Assembly (NCBI RefSeq): GCF_004114915.1
Contig: NZ_CP022219.1
Span: 5,548,501 to 5,612,500 of the forward strand
DNA length: 64,000 nt
DNA from: Bradyrhizobium guangxiense
GTDB taxonomy: Bacteria; Pseudomonadota; Alphaproteobacteria; Rhizobiales; Xanthobacteraceae
Reading direction: 5' to 3'
In this document: piece by piece, positions 53,524-62,537 of the stretch
Numbering within the stretch: the first letter of the stretch is position 1
Layout: each line of letters begins with the position of its first letter
Translations under genes and position numbers: made by a program
Notes under the pieces: model-generated
The model's input: only the letters and a program-made list of their open reading frames with translations
The model's database searches: none
What the model was told of the DNA's origin: nothing

Positions 53524-54450
53524 ATGCCCTTCCTCAGCCACGGCTCATATCGGATCCGCTATGAGCTCGACGGGCCGGCGGGTGCGCCGGCCTATGTGCT
53601 CGTGAACGGGTTGACGCAATATTCCGAGTTGTGGGGCGCCTATCGCGAGGCCTTGTCGGCGCGGGGCTTTCGCGTTGCGACCTTCGATCTGCTCGGCCAG
53701 GGCGCCTCCGACAAGCCGACGCTCTTCATCAGCCAGGACGACCAGGTCACAGCCTTGCGCCTCCTGATCGACGAGCTTGGGGACGGTCCGGTCTTTCTGA
53801 GCGGGATCAGCTTCGGCGGCCTGATCGCACTGCAGTATGCGATCGAGCATGGCAAGCGACTGTCCGGGCTGGTGCCGATGAGCTGCTTTGCGGAGCTGTC
53901 GCCCCAACTCCTGCTGCTTGGCAATGCGCTGCGGACCGCGCTGATCCTCGGCGGCACAAGTTCCCTCCAGGACCTGCTGCTGCCGATGAACCTCTCGGAC
54001 CAATGGCTGAAGCCGCTGCTGGACAAGCTCGACGGCGTCAAGCGCCAGGGCTGGCTGGTCAACGACGTCTACGCGCTCCAGAACCTGATGGAATCCTTCC
54101 TCGACTTCCAGCCGCTCACGCCACGCCTGTCCGCGATCGCAGCCCCGACCATGATCCTCAACGGCGAGTTCGATTTCCTGACGCCGCGCGGCCTGCACGA
54201 AACGTTGCGCGTCGAAATTCCCAACAGCGCCCTGGTGATCATGCCCAAGGCCTACCACGCCTTCACGCTGGAGAAAGGCGCGGTGACGGCGGATCTGCTG
54301 GCGCGCTTTGCCGACGACGTGCTGGCCGGGCGCTGGCAAGGCAACAAGACCGTCTGGGTGGCACCGGAAGAGCCCGGCGGCGAGCTGACGCCGTTTCCCG
54401 AGGGTTACGACCATCTGCGCGCCATCCCGGTCAGAAGAGCAATGCCATGA
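53524..54450 (+). CDS. Alpha/beta hydrolase
   Basis: A 308-residue alpha/beta hydrolase: VLVNGLTQYSELW, FDLLGQGASDKP, nucleophile LSGISFGGL (Ser), acid in LNGEFDFLTP and His in MPKAYHAFTL. The oxyanion HG is replaced by NG (VNGL), as in some esterases. It overlaps the next gene by 4 bp (ATGA). Function unknown; a lipid or PHA-related esterase is possible given the genes that follow. Confidence 0.83.
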   Translation: MPFLSHGSYRIRYELDGPAGAPAYVLVNGLTQYSELWGAYREALSARGFRVATFDLLGQGASDKPTLFISQDDQVTALRLLIDELGDGPVFLSGISFGGLIALQYAIEHGKRLSGLVPMSCFAELSPQLLLLGNALRTALILGGTSSLQDLLLPMNLSDQWLKPLLDKLDGVKRQGWLVNDVYALQNLMESFLDFQPLTPRLSAIAAPTMILNGEFDFLTPRGLHETLRVEIPNSALVIMPKAYHAFTLEKGAVTADLLARFADDVLAGRWQGNKTVWVAPEEPGGELTPFPEGYDHLRAIPVRRAMP

Positions 54451-55049
54451 GCGTCTTCCTCGGTCCGCTCGATCTCGACGGCCGTATCCCGCCGCGCCAG
54501 CAGACGCGGGTCGGCGCATTCCTGGTCTCGGCGCACGGCGCCCTTGCCCGACAATTCGCTTTCGCACTGCCCCTGAAGCTTGAGGCGGCCTGGCAGACCG
54601 AACTGAACGCGCAGTTCTACCGCGAGAGCGAGATCGTCTCGCTGCTGATACGCGCCACCTCCTGGGTCCCGGATCTCGCGCTGGGATACATGGCCCTATC
54701 CTGGGAGACCGCCTGGCTTCCTGCGCCCATCGCGGGAATCGCAGACCCTCACCTGGCCCCGGCGGTTCACCTCGCAACCCTGGCTCATGCCGTCCACGCC
54801 GGCATCCGGCCGGCCGCGCTGCTCCCGATCGAAGCCAATCCGCAGGATCCCTTCGTCATGGCCCTGCGCCGCATCGAATTCGAGAGCGGCCGGCTGCTGC
54901 AGGCGCAGATCCTGTTCCTCAAGAGCGCCGACCTCGCGCCACATCGGGAAGCAGTGAGCGCGGCACTTGAACAGCGTCACGCCGGCATTCGCAAGCTCTG
55001 GCGCGAGACACTCGCGAGCATCGGCATCGACCTGTCCGGATCGGAATGA
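54447..55049 (+). CDS. Protein of unknown function (200 aa)
   Basis: A 200-residue soluble, helical protein (MSVFLGPLDLDGRIPPRQQT, RVGAFLVSAHGALARQFAFA, YRESEIVSLLIRATSWVPDL, VMALRRIEFESGRLLQAQIL). No family recognised. Its ATG overlaps the hydrolase stop, so the two are cotranslated. The next gene is preceded by its own FixK-type box. Confidence 0.68.
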   Translation: MSVFLGPLDLDGRIPPRQQTRVGAFLVSAHGALARQFAFALPLKLEAAWQTELNAQFYRESEIVSLLIRATSWVPDLALGYMALSWETAWLPAPIAGIADPHLAPAVHLATLAHAVHAGIRPAALLPIEANPQDPFVMALRRIEFESGRLLQAQILFLKSADLAPHREAVSAALEQRHAGIRKLWRETLASIGIDLSGSE

Positions 55050-55059
55050 TCCGGAAGTC

Positions 55060-55073
55060 TTGACGCAGATCAA
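55060..55073. promoter_or_regulatory. FixK2-type box of the CoA-transferase operon
   Basis: Perfect TTGA-N6-TCAA (TTGACGCAGATCAA), 78 bp upstream of the CoA-transferase alpha gene. Confidence 0.75.
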
Positions 55074-55151
55074 GGGAGGGCGACCACCGGCCGCCAACAT
55101 CGGCGCGTTGTCGCCCTTCTGCCCATCGCCGGCCGACCGGGAGTTTCGATC

Positions 55152-55799
55152 ATGAAGGCTGTTTCCGTCGAAGAAGCCGTTGCGATGATCCCGGCGGGCG
55201 CCAGCGTCATGGTTGGCGGATTCATGGGTGTCGGCACTCCCGAGCGGCTGCTCGACGAGGTCGTGCGCCAGAGGAAGACGGGCTTGACCCTGATTTCGAA
55301 CGACGCGGCCACACCCGGCAAGGGCGTCGGCAAGCTGTTCGATCAGGCCCTGGTGTCGAAGCTGACGGCAACGCATATCGGCCTCAATCCGAAGGCGCAG
55401 CAGCAGATGCTGGCGAACCAGATCGCCGTCGATCTCGTGCCGCAAGGCTCGTTCGTCGAGCGCATCCGCGCCGGCGGATGCGGTCTCGGCGGCGTGCTGA
55501 CGCCGACCGGCGTCGGAACACTGGTGGCCGAAGGCAAGCGCCAGATCGAAGTCGACGGCAAGCCATTCCTGCTGGAAACGGCGCTGCGGGCGCAATTCGC
55601 GCTGGTGCACGCCTTCCTCGCCGATTACCTCGGCAACCTCGCCTATGCGCTCACCTCGCGCAATTTCAACCCGGTCATGGCGATGGCGGCCGACACCGTC
55701 ATCGTGACGGCGGAGCATATCGTCCCGGTCGGCGTGATCGCGCCCGACCACGTCGTCACCCCCGCGCCGCTCGTCGACTATCTCATCACCAACGGGTGA
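55152..55799 (+). CDS. 3-oxoacid CoA-transferase subunit A (AtoD/ScoA type)
   Basis: A 215-residue alpha subunit of a class I CoA-transferase (VEEAVAMIPAGASVMVGGFM, GVGTPERLLDEVV, LVPQGSFVERIRAGGCGLGG, FNPVMAMAADTVIVTAEHIV). It transfers CoA between succinyl- or acetyl-CoA and acetoacetate or other short acids. It is 4 bp upstream of the beta subunit. A FixK-type box implies microoxic induction. Confidence 0.93.
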   Translation: MKAVSVEEAVAMIPAGASVMVGGFMGVGTPERLLDEVVRQRKTGLTLISNDAATPGKGVGKLFDQALVSKLTATHIGLNPKAQQQMLANQIAVDLVPQGSFVERIRAGGCGLGGVLTPTGVGTLVAEGKRQIEVDGKPFLLETALRAQFALVHAFLADYLGNLAYALTSRNFNPVMAMAADTVIVTAEHIVPVGVIAPDHVVTPAPLVDYLITNG

Positions 55800-55803
55800 C
55801 ATC

Positions 55804-56454
55804 ATGGATCCCCAGATCATCATCGCCCGGCGCGTCGCCAAGGAGCTGAGAGACGGCAACCTCGTCAATCTCGGCATCGGCATTCCGACCCTGGTCGCCA
55901 ACTACGTGCCGCCGGACCTGAAGGTGTTCTTCCAGTCGGAGAATGGACTGATCGGCACCGGGCCGATTCCCGAGCAGGGCATGGCGCATCCGACACTCAC
56001 CGATGCCGGCGGGCGCCCGATCAGCGCGCTGCCGGGCGCCTCCACCTTCGACAGCGCGATGTCGTTCGGACTGATCCGTGGCGGCCACGTCGATGTCACC
56101 GTGCTCGGCGGCCTGCAGGTCGACGCGCACGGCCATCTCGCCAACTGGATGATCCCGGGCAAGATGGTGCCGGGCATGGGCGGCGCAATGGACCTCGTCA
56201 GCGGCGCCAAACGCGTGATCGTCGCCATGCAGCACGCGGCGAAAGGCAAGTCGAAGATCGTGGCGAAATGCTCCTTGCCACTGACCTCGGCGCGCCCCGT
56301 CAACCTCGTCGTGACAGACCTGGCCGTGATCGGTTTTCCCGATGGCAGAGCGACGTTGCTGGAAACCGCGCCCGGCATAAGCATCGGCGAGGTCCTGGCG
56401 CTGACGGAGGCCGAGCTCGCCATCCCCGACGATGTTCCGGAAATGAAGCTCTGA
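55804..56454 (+). CDS. 3-oxoacid CoA-transferase subunit B (AtoA/ScoB type)
   Basis: A 216-residue beta subunit (IARRVAKELRDGNLVNLGIG, IPTLVANYVPPDLKVFFQ) with the catalytic Glu in SENGLIGTGP. GAMDLVSGAKRVIVAMQH and the C-terminal GFPDGRATLLETAPG are typical. It pairs with the preceding subunit and is followed by a MaoC gene after 12 bp. Confidence 0.93.
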   Translation: MDPQIIIARRVAKELRDGNLVNLGIGIPTLVANYVPPDLKVFFQSENGLIGTGPIPEQGMAHPTLTDAGGRPISALPGASTFDSAMSFGLIRGGHVDVTVLGGLQVDAHGHLANWMIPGKMVPGMGGAMDLVSGAKRVIVAMQHAAKGKSKIVAKCSLPLTSARPVNLVVTDLAVIGFPDGRATLLETAPGISIGEVLALTEAELAIPDDVPEMKL

Positions 56455-56466
56455 ACAGGTCAACCC

Positions 56467-56925
56467 ATGCGCATATTCAGCGACTTCGACGAGATCAAAT
56501 CCGCGGTCGGCACCGAGATCGGCGCCAGCGACTGGATCGAGATCACGCAGGACCGCATCAACCAGTTCGCCGAGGCGACCTGCGACGAGCAATGGATCCA
56601 TGTCGACCAGGAGCGCGCCAGGCAGGAGATGCCGGGCGGCAAGACCATCGCCCATGGCCTGCTCTCGCTGGCCCTTGCCCCGCTGTTCATCCGCTCGGTC
56701 ATCGGCCTGAAGGGGCTGCGCAACACGCTGAACTACGGTGCGGACCGGATCCGATATCTCGCGCCGGTGCCGGCGGGCTCGAAGCTGCGCGGCCGGGTCA
56801 CGATTGCGGAAGCGGAGGACGTGCCGCCGGACGGGCTGCGCGTCAACTACCACCTCGTGATCGAGATCGAGGGTGGCAAGAAGCCGGCCTGCATCGCCGA
56901 ACTGATCGCGCTGCACTACCGCTGA
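56467..56925 (+). CDS. MaoC-family (R)-enoyl-CoA hydratase
   Basis: A 152-residue hot-dog-fold protein. The hydratase motif is in ATCDEQWIHVDQERARQEMP and TIAHGLLSLALAPLF, with the catalytic Asp/His pair at D-x4-H. It hydrates enoyl-CoA to (R)-3-hydroxyacyl-CoA, a PHA precursor. It is the third gene of the CoA-transferase operon and is followed by a hairpin. Confidence 0.9.
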   Translation: MRIFSDFDEIKSAVGTEIGASDWIEITQDRINQFAEATCDEQWIHVDQERARQEMPGGKTIAHGLLSLALAPLFIRSVIGLKGLRNTLNYGADRIRYLAPVPAGSKLRGRVTIAEAEDVPPDGLRVNYHLVIEIEGGKKPACIAELIALHYR

Positions 56926-56942
56926 ACCGAAAACGTCTAAAA

Positions 56943-56971
56943 CAACCCCATGCACAGTAGACATGGGGTTG
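56943..56971. terminator. Terminator hairpin between maoC and fabI
   Basis: CAACCCCATG pairs with CATGGGGTTG over a 9-base loop, between two convergent operons. Short T/A-rich stretches flank it (GATTT on the plus side), so it likely acts in both directions. Confidence 0.75.
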
Positions 56972-57088
56972 ATTTGACTGCGCTTTTTTGTTCGCTCGGA
57001 ACCGTCTTCGGCCAAAGCACAGGCAGGATGCATCGCCGGCCGAAGGGCCGGACGGCCCAGCCCGGCGCGGCAATGCGCCGCCGCACGA

Positions 57089-57877
57089 TCAATCGATGAT
57101 GTGATAGCCGCCGTCGATATAGAGCACGCCGCCGGTAATCAGCTTGGCACCGTCGAGCGCCAGGAACGCGGTGGCATTGCCGACATCGTCGATGCTGACG
57201 AGACTGCGCGAGGGCGCCTTGGATTGCGCCTTGTCCATCAGCTCGTCGAATTCCGGAATACCTGAGGCGGCGCGGGTGGCGAGCGGTCCTGGCGAAATGG
57301 CGTGGACCCGGATGCCCTTCGGACCCAATTCGGCGGCGGCATAGCGGACCGAAGCTTCGAGGGCGGCCTTGGCGACGCCCATGATGTTGTAGTTCTCCAC
57401 CACCATCTGGCTGCCGTAGTAGGTCATGGTGAACATCGTGCCGCCGTTCTTCATCAAGGGTTCGGCAAGATGCGCCATGCGCAGGAACGACCAGCAGGAG
57501 ACGTCCATGGTCTTCAGGAAGCCGTCGCGGCCGACATCGACGACGCGGCCGTGCAATGCCTCCTTCGGCGAGAAGGCGATGGAGTGAAGCAGGAAATCGA
57601 GCTGCCCCCACTCCGACTTGATCCGCTCGAATACCGCCTCGGTCTGGCCTTCGACCATGACGTCGAGCGGCAGGAAGATCGGCGCCTCCAGCGCCTGCGC
57701 GAGCGGCTCGACGTGCTTCTTGGCACGGTCGTTGAGATAGGTGACGGCGAGCTCGGCGCCGAGCGCGCGAAACGCCCTGGCGCAGCCCCAGGCGATCGAC
57801 TGGTCGTTGGCGATGCCGACGACGAGGCCCTTCTTCCCCTTCAGGGCGACGTTGCTGTCCGGAAATACTGGGATCAT
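57089..57877 (-). CDS. fabI: Enoyl-ACP reductase FabI
   Basis: A 262-residue FabI: VVGIANDQSIAWGCARAF cofactor loop, HSIAFSP, the active site with YYGSQMVVENYNIMGVAKAA (Y-x6-Y-x-x-x-x-x-K type) and ATRAASGIPEFDEL. It reduces enoyl thioesters with NADH. An additional FabI beside ackA-pta suggests a role in a short-chain/microoxic pathway rather than bulk lipid synthesis (inference). It overlaps ackA by 4 bp and ends the DUF3141 operon. Confidence 0.93.
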   Translation of the reverse strand: MIPVFPDSNVALKGKKGLVVGIANDQSIAWGCARAFRALGAELAVTYLNDRAKKHVEPLAQALEAPIFLPLDVMVEGQTEAVFERIKSEWGQLDFLLHSIAFSPKEALHGRVVDVGRDGFLKTMDVSCWSFLRMAHLAEPLMKNGGTMFTMTYYGSQMVVENYNIMGVAKAALEASVRYAAAELGPKGIRVHAISPGPLATRAASGIPEFDELMDKAQSKAPSRSLVSIDDVGNATAFLALDGAKLITGGVLYIDGGYHIID

Positions 57878-59088
57878 GACACCCTCTCAGGTCTGGAGTT
57901 GGGCGAATGCCCGTTCATCAACAGCGACAGCGTGTGCTGCGCGATCATCAGCTCTTCGTCGGTCGGGACGACGAAGACCGGGACAGGACTCGCCTTCGCC
58001 GAGATCAGCCGCGAATGGCGCGCGTTCTCCGCCGCATCGAGTGTCCCCCCGAGCCAGCCGAGCTGCTCCGCCACGCGTGCGCGGATGCCGCTCGAGTTTT
58101 CACCGATGCCAGCGGTGAAGACGAAGGCATCGATCCCCTGCAGTGCCGCGGCCAGCATGCCGGCATTGAGCCCGATGCGGTAGGCAAAATAGTCCACCGC
58201 CAGCTTGGCTTGCGGATCGGTGCTTGCCTCCAGCTCGCGCATGTCGTTGCTGATGCCGGAGAGACCTTTCAAACCGCACTCGCGATAGAGGAAGTCCTGC
58301 ACCTTCGACGCCGTCAACCCCTTCGCGAACTGCAGGTAGAGCACGACCCCTGGGTCGAGCTGGCCGGGACGCGTGCCCATCGGCAGCCCGTCGAGCGCGG
58401 TGAAACCCATGGTGCTCTCGACGCTCAATCCACCCTTCATCGCGCACATCGAGGCGCCGCTGCCGAGATGGGCGACGATCACCCGGCGCTTTGCGATGTC
58501 TGGTGCGATCTGCGGCAGGGTCCTGGAGATGTACTCATAGGAGAGCCCGTGAAAGCCGTAGCGCCGCACGCCTTCGGCGTGGAGCTGGTGCGGAATGGCG
58601 TAGTGGTCGGCCAGCGGGCCGTGGGTGCGGTGGAACGCGGTATCGAAGCACGCGACCTGCGGCACCGTCGGGAAATTGGCGAGGATCGAGCGGATCGGGG
58701 CCAGATTGTGCGGCTGATGCAGCGGCGCCAGCGCGACGAAGCGCTCCAGCCGCGCCACCACGCCATGATCGACGAGAACCGGCCGCTCATAATCCGGCCC
58801 GCCATGGACGACACGATGGCCGACCGCCAATGGATGGATGCGCGCTTCGTTCCGGAGCCATGCCCCCGCGACATCCATCGCTGCCGGCACGTCCGGAATG
58901 GCCTCGATCGGATAGGCCCGGTCCGCCATGGGATCGTTGTCTGCCCTGGTCGCCCGTAAGCGCGGCCGGCTGCCGATGCCGTCCACCTGACCTTTGATCA
59001 GGCGGCGCAGAGCGCCCTCACCCTCGACCGCAAAGACCTGGAACTTGACGCTCGAGGAGCCGGCGTTGACGACGAGGATGCTGTCCAT
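57874..59088 (-). CDS. ackA: Acetate kinase AckA
   Basis: A 404-residue acetate/propionate kinase: ILVVNAGSSSVKFQVF phosphate motif, GHRVVHGGPDY, CFDTAFHRT, YGFHGLSYEYIS and VFTAGIGENSSGIRA. It makes ATP from acetyl phosphate. The ATG at 59088 was chosen; a GTG at 59097 overlapping the pta stop (GTGA) is also possible. It overlaps fabI by 4 bp. Confidence 0.94.
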   Translation of the reverse strand: MDSILVVNAGSSSVKFQVFAVEGEGALRRLIKGQVDGIGSRPRLRATRADNDPMADRAYPIEAIPDVPAAMDVAGAWLRNEARIHPLAVGHRVVHGGPDYERPVLVDHGVVARLERFVALAPLHQPHNLAPIRSILANFPTVPQVACFDTAFHRTHGPLADHYAIPHQLHAEGVRRYGFHGLSYEYISRTLPQIAPDIAKRRVIVAHLGSGASMCAMKGGLSVESTMGFTALDGLPMGTRPGQLDPGVVLYLQFAKGLTASKVQDFLYRECGLKGLSGISNDMRELEASTDPQAKLAVDYFAYRIGLNAGMLAAALQGIDAFVFTAGIGENSSGIRARVAEQLGWLGGTLDAAENARHSRLISAKASPVPVFVVPTDEELMIAQHTLSLLMNGHSPNSRPERVS

Positions 59089-59093
59089 GGCGG

Positions 59094-60056
59094 TCACGCT
59101 GCGATTGTCGGCGCCTTTTGGCGCCGCGCGTGAGCGTAAAGGGCCGCGACCGCGCAGGACGCCATCCGCGCCCTCGGGCTGTCCGCACGCGAGGTCAGGA
59201 CCACAGGCACACGCGCGCCGAGCACAATGCCGGCACCGTCGGCCTTGGCGAAATAGGCCAGATTCTTGGCCAGCATGTTGCCCGCTTCGAGGTCCGGCAC
59301 GACCAGGATCTGCGCGCGGCCGGCCACCTCGGACTTGATGCCCTTGATCCGCGCGGATTCGAGGTCGATGGCGTTGTCGAACGCCAGTGGCCCGTCGAGC
59401 ACGCCGCCAACGATCTGCCCGCGATCAGCCATCTTGCAGAGCGCCGCAGCCTCGATCGTGGACGGAATCTTCGACGTGACGGTTTCGACCGCGGACAGGA
59501 TGGCGACGCGCGGCGACTTGCCGAAGCCGGCCTGCGTGTAGAGGTCGATCGCGTTCTGGATGATGTCCCGCTTGGCGTCCAGGTCCGGGAAGATGTTGAT
59601 GGCGGCGTCGGTGACAAAGATGGTTTCGGCATAGGCCGGGACGTCCATGACGAAGACGTGGCTGATGCGTCGATTGGTCCGCAATCCCCCGACCTTGGCC
59701 GTGACGGCCCGCATCAGTTCGTCGGTATGAAGGCTGCCCTTCATGAGCAATTCACCTCGGGCAGCATGGATCAATTCGACGCCCTTCGCAGCCGCATCGT
59801 CGCTATGCGCGGCATCGACGATCTCATGGCCGGTGATATCGAGCCCGAACTTGGCGGCGGTCTCCCTGATCTTCCGCTCCGGCCCGACCAGCAAGGGCCG
59901 GATGATGCCGGCGGCGGCGCTGTCGACGGCGCCACGCAAGGACGTCTCGTCGCAGGGATGCACGACGACGGTCGGCGTCGGCGGGATCGCCTTGGCCGCG
60001 GCGATCAGGCGATCGTACTTGCTTGGAGACTGCGTGGCCGCCGTATCTGGTGACAT
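59094..60056 (-). CDS. Phosphate acetyl/butyryltransferase (Pta/Ptb family)
   Basis: A 320-residue PTA_PTB enzyme (KYDRLIAAAKAIPPTPTVVV, GIIRPLLVGPERKIRETAAK, MKGSLHTDELMRAV, MADRGQIVGGVLDGPLAFDN, LEAGNMLAKNLAYFAKADGA). It converts an acyl-CoA and phosphate to acyl phosphate and CoA, which AckA uses to form ATP. The exact acyl chain preference cannot be read. Lies 29 bp after the DUF3141 gene. Confidence 0.92.
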   Translation of the reverse strand: MSPDTAATQSPSKYDRLIAAAKAIPPTPTVVVHPCDETSLRGAVDSAAAGIIRPLLVGPERKIRETAAKFGLDITGHEIVDAAHSDDAAAKGVELIHAARGELLMKGSLHTDELMRAVTAKVGGLRTNRRISHVFVMDVPAYAETIFVTDAAINIFPDLDAKRDIIQNAIDLYTQAGFGKSPRVAILSAVETVTSKIPSTIEAAALCKMADRGQIVGGVLDGPLAFDNAIDLESARIKGIKSEVAGRAQILVVPDLEAGNMLAKNLAYFAKADGAGIVLGARVPVVLTSRADSPRARMASCAVAALYAHARRQKAPTIAA

Positions 60057-60085
60057 GATGCCGCTCCCGGTCCTTGCAACCCGCG

Positions 60086-62314
60086 CTACGACGCTTTCGC
60101 TCTGGGATCGAAAGGGGCAACGTTCGACGCCCTTTCCGAGCCCTCCATCGTGTCGATGCCGAACAGGCTGGCGACCTGACGCAGGCGGTTTGCGCGCTCG
60201 CCTGTGACATCCTCACTGGCCGACAGCACCTGCTCGATCGCCTCGAATGCGCCGCGCCGAAGGTTCGTGTCATCAGGCAGCAACTTCGGTATGGCGGCGA
60301 GCGCCCCGTCACGGTCGAGCAACAGCATGAAGAACTGCTCGCGCACCAGCATCTTGAACTCGGCAAGCGTCATGCGCTCGCCGCCCTGCTCGCGACGAAT
60401 CCGGCGCAGAGCCTCGATACTCCGTTCGTCCACCATCCCCCGCGCCGAGCCGACATAGAGCAAGGCGCGCAGCGCCGCTTCGCGAAGACCGCCCTCGGCG
60501 GTCCGCGACTTCAAATCGGCGATGCGCTGCTCGAGCATGGCGCGGTGCTCGGCGGACATCTCACGCCGCCGCGACGGCGCGGACGTGGGATCGATCCCGA
60601 CCGCCGCCTGCAGCGCAGGCGATCCATAGACGCCGAGGAAGATCGCTTCGCTCAGCGCCTCCTGTGAATCGCGCCAGCTGTCGAGGGCGTGAACGACCTG
60701 CTTCGAGATCTGCTCCTGGAACGCCAGGAACGGATTGTCCGTGGCGACCGGCTTGCGCTCCTCCTCGGCCTTTTCGGCCAGTGATTTCACCGTCGCCATA
60801 TAAGGGTTGTGGCTGCTGAAGAGCTCGTATTGCAACCGCAGCGGATGCATCTTGTGGGCCCATTCGGCCATCTGCGGCGACACCATGCGCCTGACCCACG
60901 GCTGGACGAACTTCTGATAGGCCGCCAAGTTGATTTCCGAGACCCGCTTGGCGGTGGCAAAGCGCCGCTCGTCCTCGGGGGAATTGCCGCCCATGGCGCG
61001 GATATCGTCGAGCGTGCGCGCTTCGCAACGCATCACCCACTGGCCGACGACCAGATCCGAACTCGCGGTGTCGTCACCCTTCGCCTCGAAGGTCGCTTCA
61101 TAGAGCCCGGGCGGCAGGACGTCGATGAGGTCGATATTGCTGGAAAACTCAGCATGCTCCTTCTTGGCAACGCCACCGGAGACGAAGATGCCGAGATGGC
61201 CAACGCTCTTGTGCACGGTGTAGACGATGGTCTGCCCATAGGCCCTGATCTCGTCGACATCGGCGTAGCAATCGAGGATCCAGTGCAGCGCCTGTTGCGG
61301 CGGCGTGATGTTGTCGCCCTCAGAGCAGAACACCACGATCGGCGATCTGATGTTGCGAAGGTCGACCTTCCGGCCGTCGGACATCTCGATGTTGCCCGCG
61401 GCGAGATTGTTGCCGACGAACAACTCGTCGACGATGAACTGAATCTCCTCGGCGTTCAGATTGACGTGGCCGCCCCACCAACGCTCGAACTCAAGGTAGC
61501 GATCCGCCTCGGTGTCGACTTTCGAATAGACGTTGTACTGCTTGGTCCAGAGCGTGTTCGAGGGGTTCTGGTTCTCGAAATTTTGCACCAGCCATGCGCC
61601 ATCGAACTTGCCGGCGCCGAGATCGGAGGTGAGGGCCGTCAGCCAGCTTCCGCCCAGCAGCCCGCCCGAGTAGCGCATCGGATATTTTCCGTGCACGCCG
61701 GCCCAATAGGCCAGCGGTGCACCGGCGATGATCAGCGGCCCGAAAAGTTCGGGACGGAGCGAAGCCAGGATCATGACGGCCCATCCGGCCTGGCAATTGC
61801 CGATTACGCAGGGCTTGCCGTCGGCATCCGGATGACGACTGATGACCTTTTCGATGAAGATGGCTTCGGCGCGCGCGATGCGCTCGATGGTTTGTCCGGG
61901 CATTGGATCCGGCAGAAACCCGATGAAATAGCAGGGATGGCCTGCTTTCATCGCGACGCCGATCTCGCTGTCCGCCTTGAAGCCACCGATGCCGGGACCG
62001 TGGCCCGCGCGCGGATCGACCACGACGAACGGCCGCCGGTTCATGTCGATCTCGACGTTATCGGGGGGAACGATGCGCACCAATGCGTAGTTGACCGGCT
62101 CGGCGAGCTGACGCCCGTCTATGATCAGTTCGGCAGCATATTGCAGAACATGTGGTGCGGTTTGCGCGACGTGCTCGTTGTACTGATCGCCGCGCCGGCG
62201 CATGATATCCAGGAACAGGACACTGCGCTGTCCCGCATCGACCAGATATTCGACCGCCGAGGCGACTAGCCCCGACATTGGTCCGCCCGGAATTTGCATC
62301 TTGTCCATCGACAT
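60086..62314 (-). CDS. DUF3141 (PhaC-like alpha/beta hydrolase) protein
   Basis: A 742-residue DUF3141 protein. Its centre resembles PHA synthase: PFVVVDPRAGHGPGIGGFKA, PMPGQTIERIARAEAIF and a lipase-like box with C174 in VIGNCQAGWAVM, as in PhaC, and a later VHKSVGHLGIFVSG (His). The long C-terminal part is helical and of unknown role. In related genomes it is encoded with pta-ackA-fabI, as here. Possibly a PHB synthase-like or acyltransferase enzyme. A FixK-type box is 55 bp upstream of its start. Confidence 0.86.
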   Translation of the reverse strand: MSMDKMQIPGGPMSGLVASAVEYLVDAGQRSVLFLDIMRRRGDQYNEHVAQTAPHVLQYAAELIIDGRQLAEPVNYALVRIVPPDNVEIDMNRRPFVVVDPRAGHGPGIGGFKADSEIGVAMKAGHPCYFIGFLPDPMPGQTIERIARAEAIFIEKVISRHPDADGKPCVIGNCQAGWAVMILASLRPELFGPLIIAGAPLAYWAGVHGKYPMRYSGGLLGGSWLTALTSDLGAGKFDGAWLVQNFENQNPSNTLWTKQYNVYSKVDTEADRYLEFERWWGGHVNLNAEEIQFIVDELFVGNNLAAGNIEMSDGRKVDLRNIRSPIVVFCSEGDNITPPQQALHWILDCYADVDEIRAYGQTIVYTVHKSVGHLGIFVSGGVAKKEHAEFSSNIDLIDVLPPGLYEATFEAKGDDTASSDLVVGQWVMRCEARTLDDIRAMGGNSPEDERRFATAKRVSEINLAAYQKFVQPWVRRMVSPQMAEWAHKMHPLRLQYELFSSHNPYMATVKSLAEKAEEERKPVATDNPFLAFQEQISKQVVHALDSWRDSQEALSEAIFLGVYGSPALQAAVGIDPTSAPSRRREMSAEHRAMLEQRIADLKSRTAEGGLREAALRALLYVGSARGMVDERSIEALRRIRREQGGERMTLAEFKMLVREQFFMLLLDRDGALAAIPKLLPDDTNLRRGAFEAIEQVLSASEDVTGERANRLRQVASLFGIDTMEGSERASNVAPFDPRAKAS

Positions 62315-62369
62315 GATTTCGACCTCTCCGTCGCGTTCGCCAATTGACGGCGCCGGACGAGGACGAACG

Positions 62370-62383
62370 TTGATCTAGGTCAA
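62370..62383. promoter_or_regulatory. FixK2-type box of the DUF3141-pta-ackA-fabI operon
   Basis: Perfect TTGA-N6-TCAA (TTGATCTAGGTCAA), 55 bp upstream of the DUF3141 start, the expected distance for an activator of microoxic expression. Confidence 0.78.
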
Positions 62384-62537
62384 GATCATCTGCACGCTTG
62401 GGAGGCGCTGATGCTGCAGCGGAAGGCGTGAAGCGAGATTCGATTGAGCGAACTTCCGACGGGCGACGTCTGTCACAAATCACAACTTGCAGCGCGCGGG
62501 CCGTCTGACGGCCTGGTCCGCGCGCCGCGTTCGAGCC

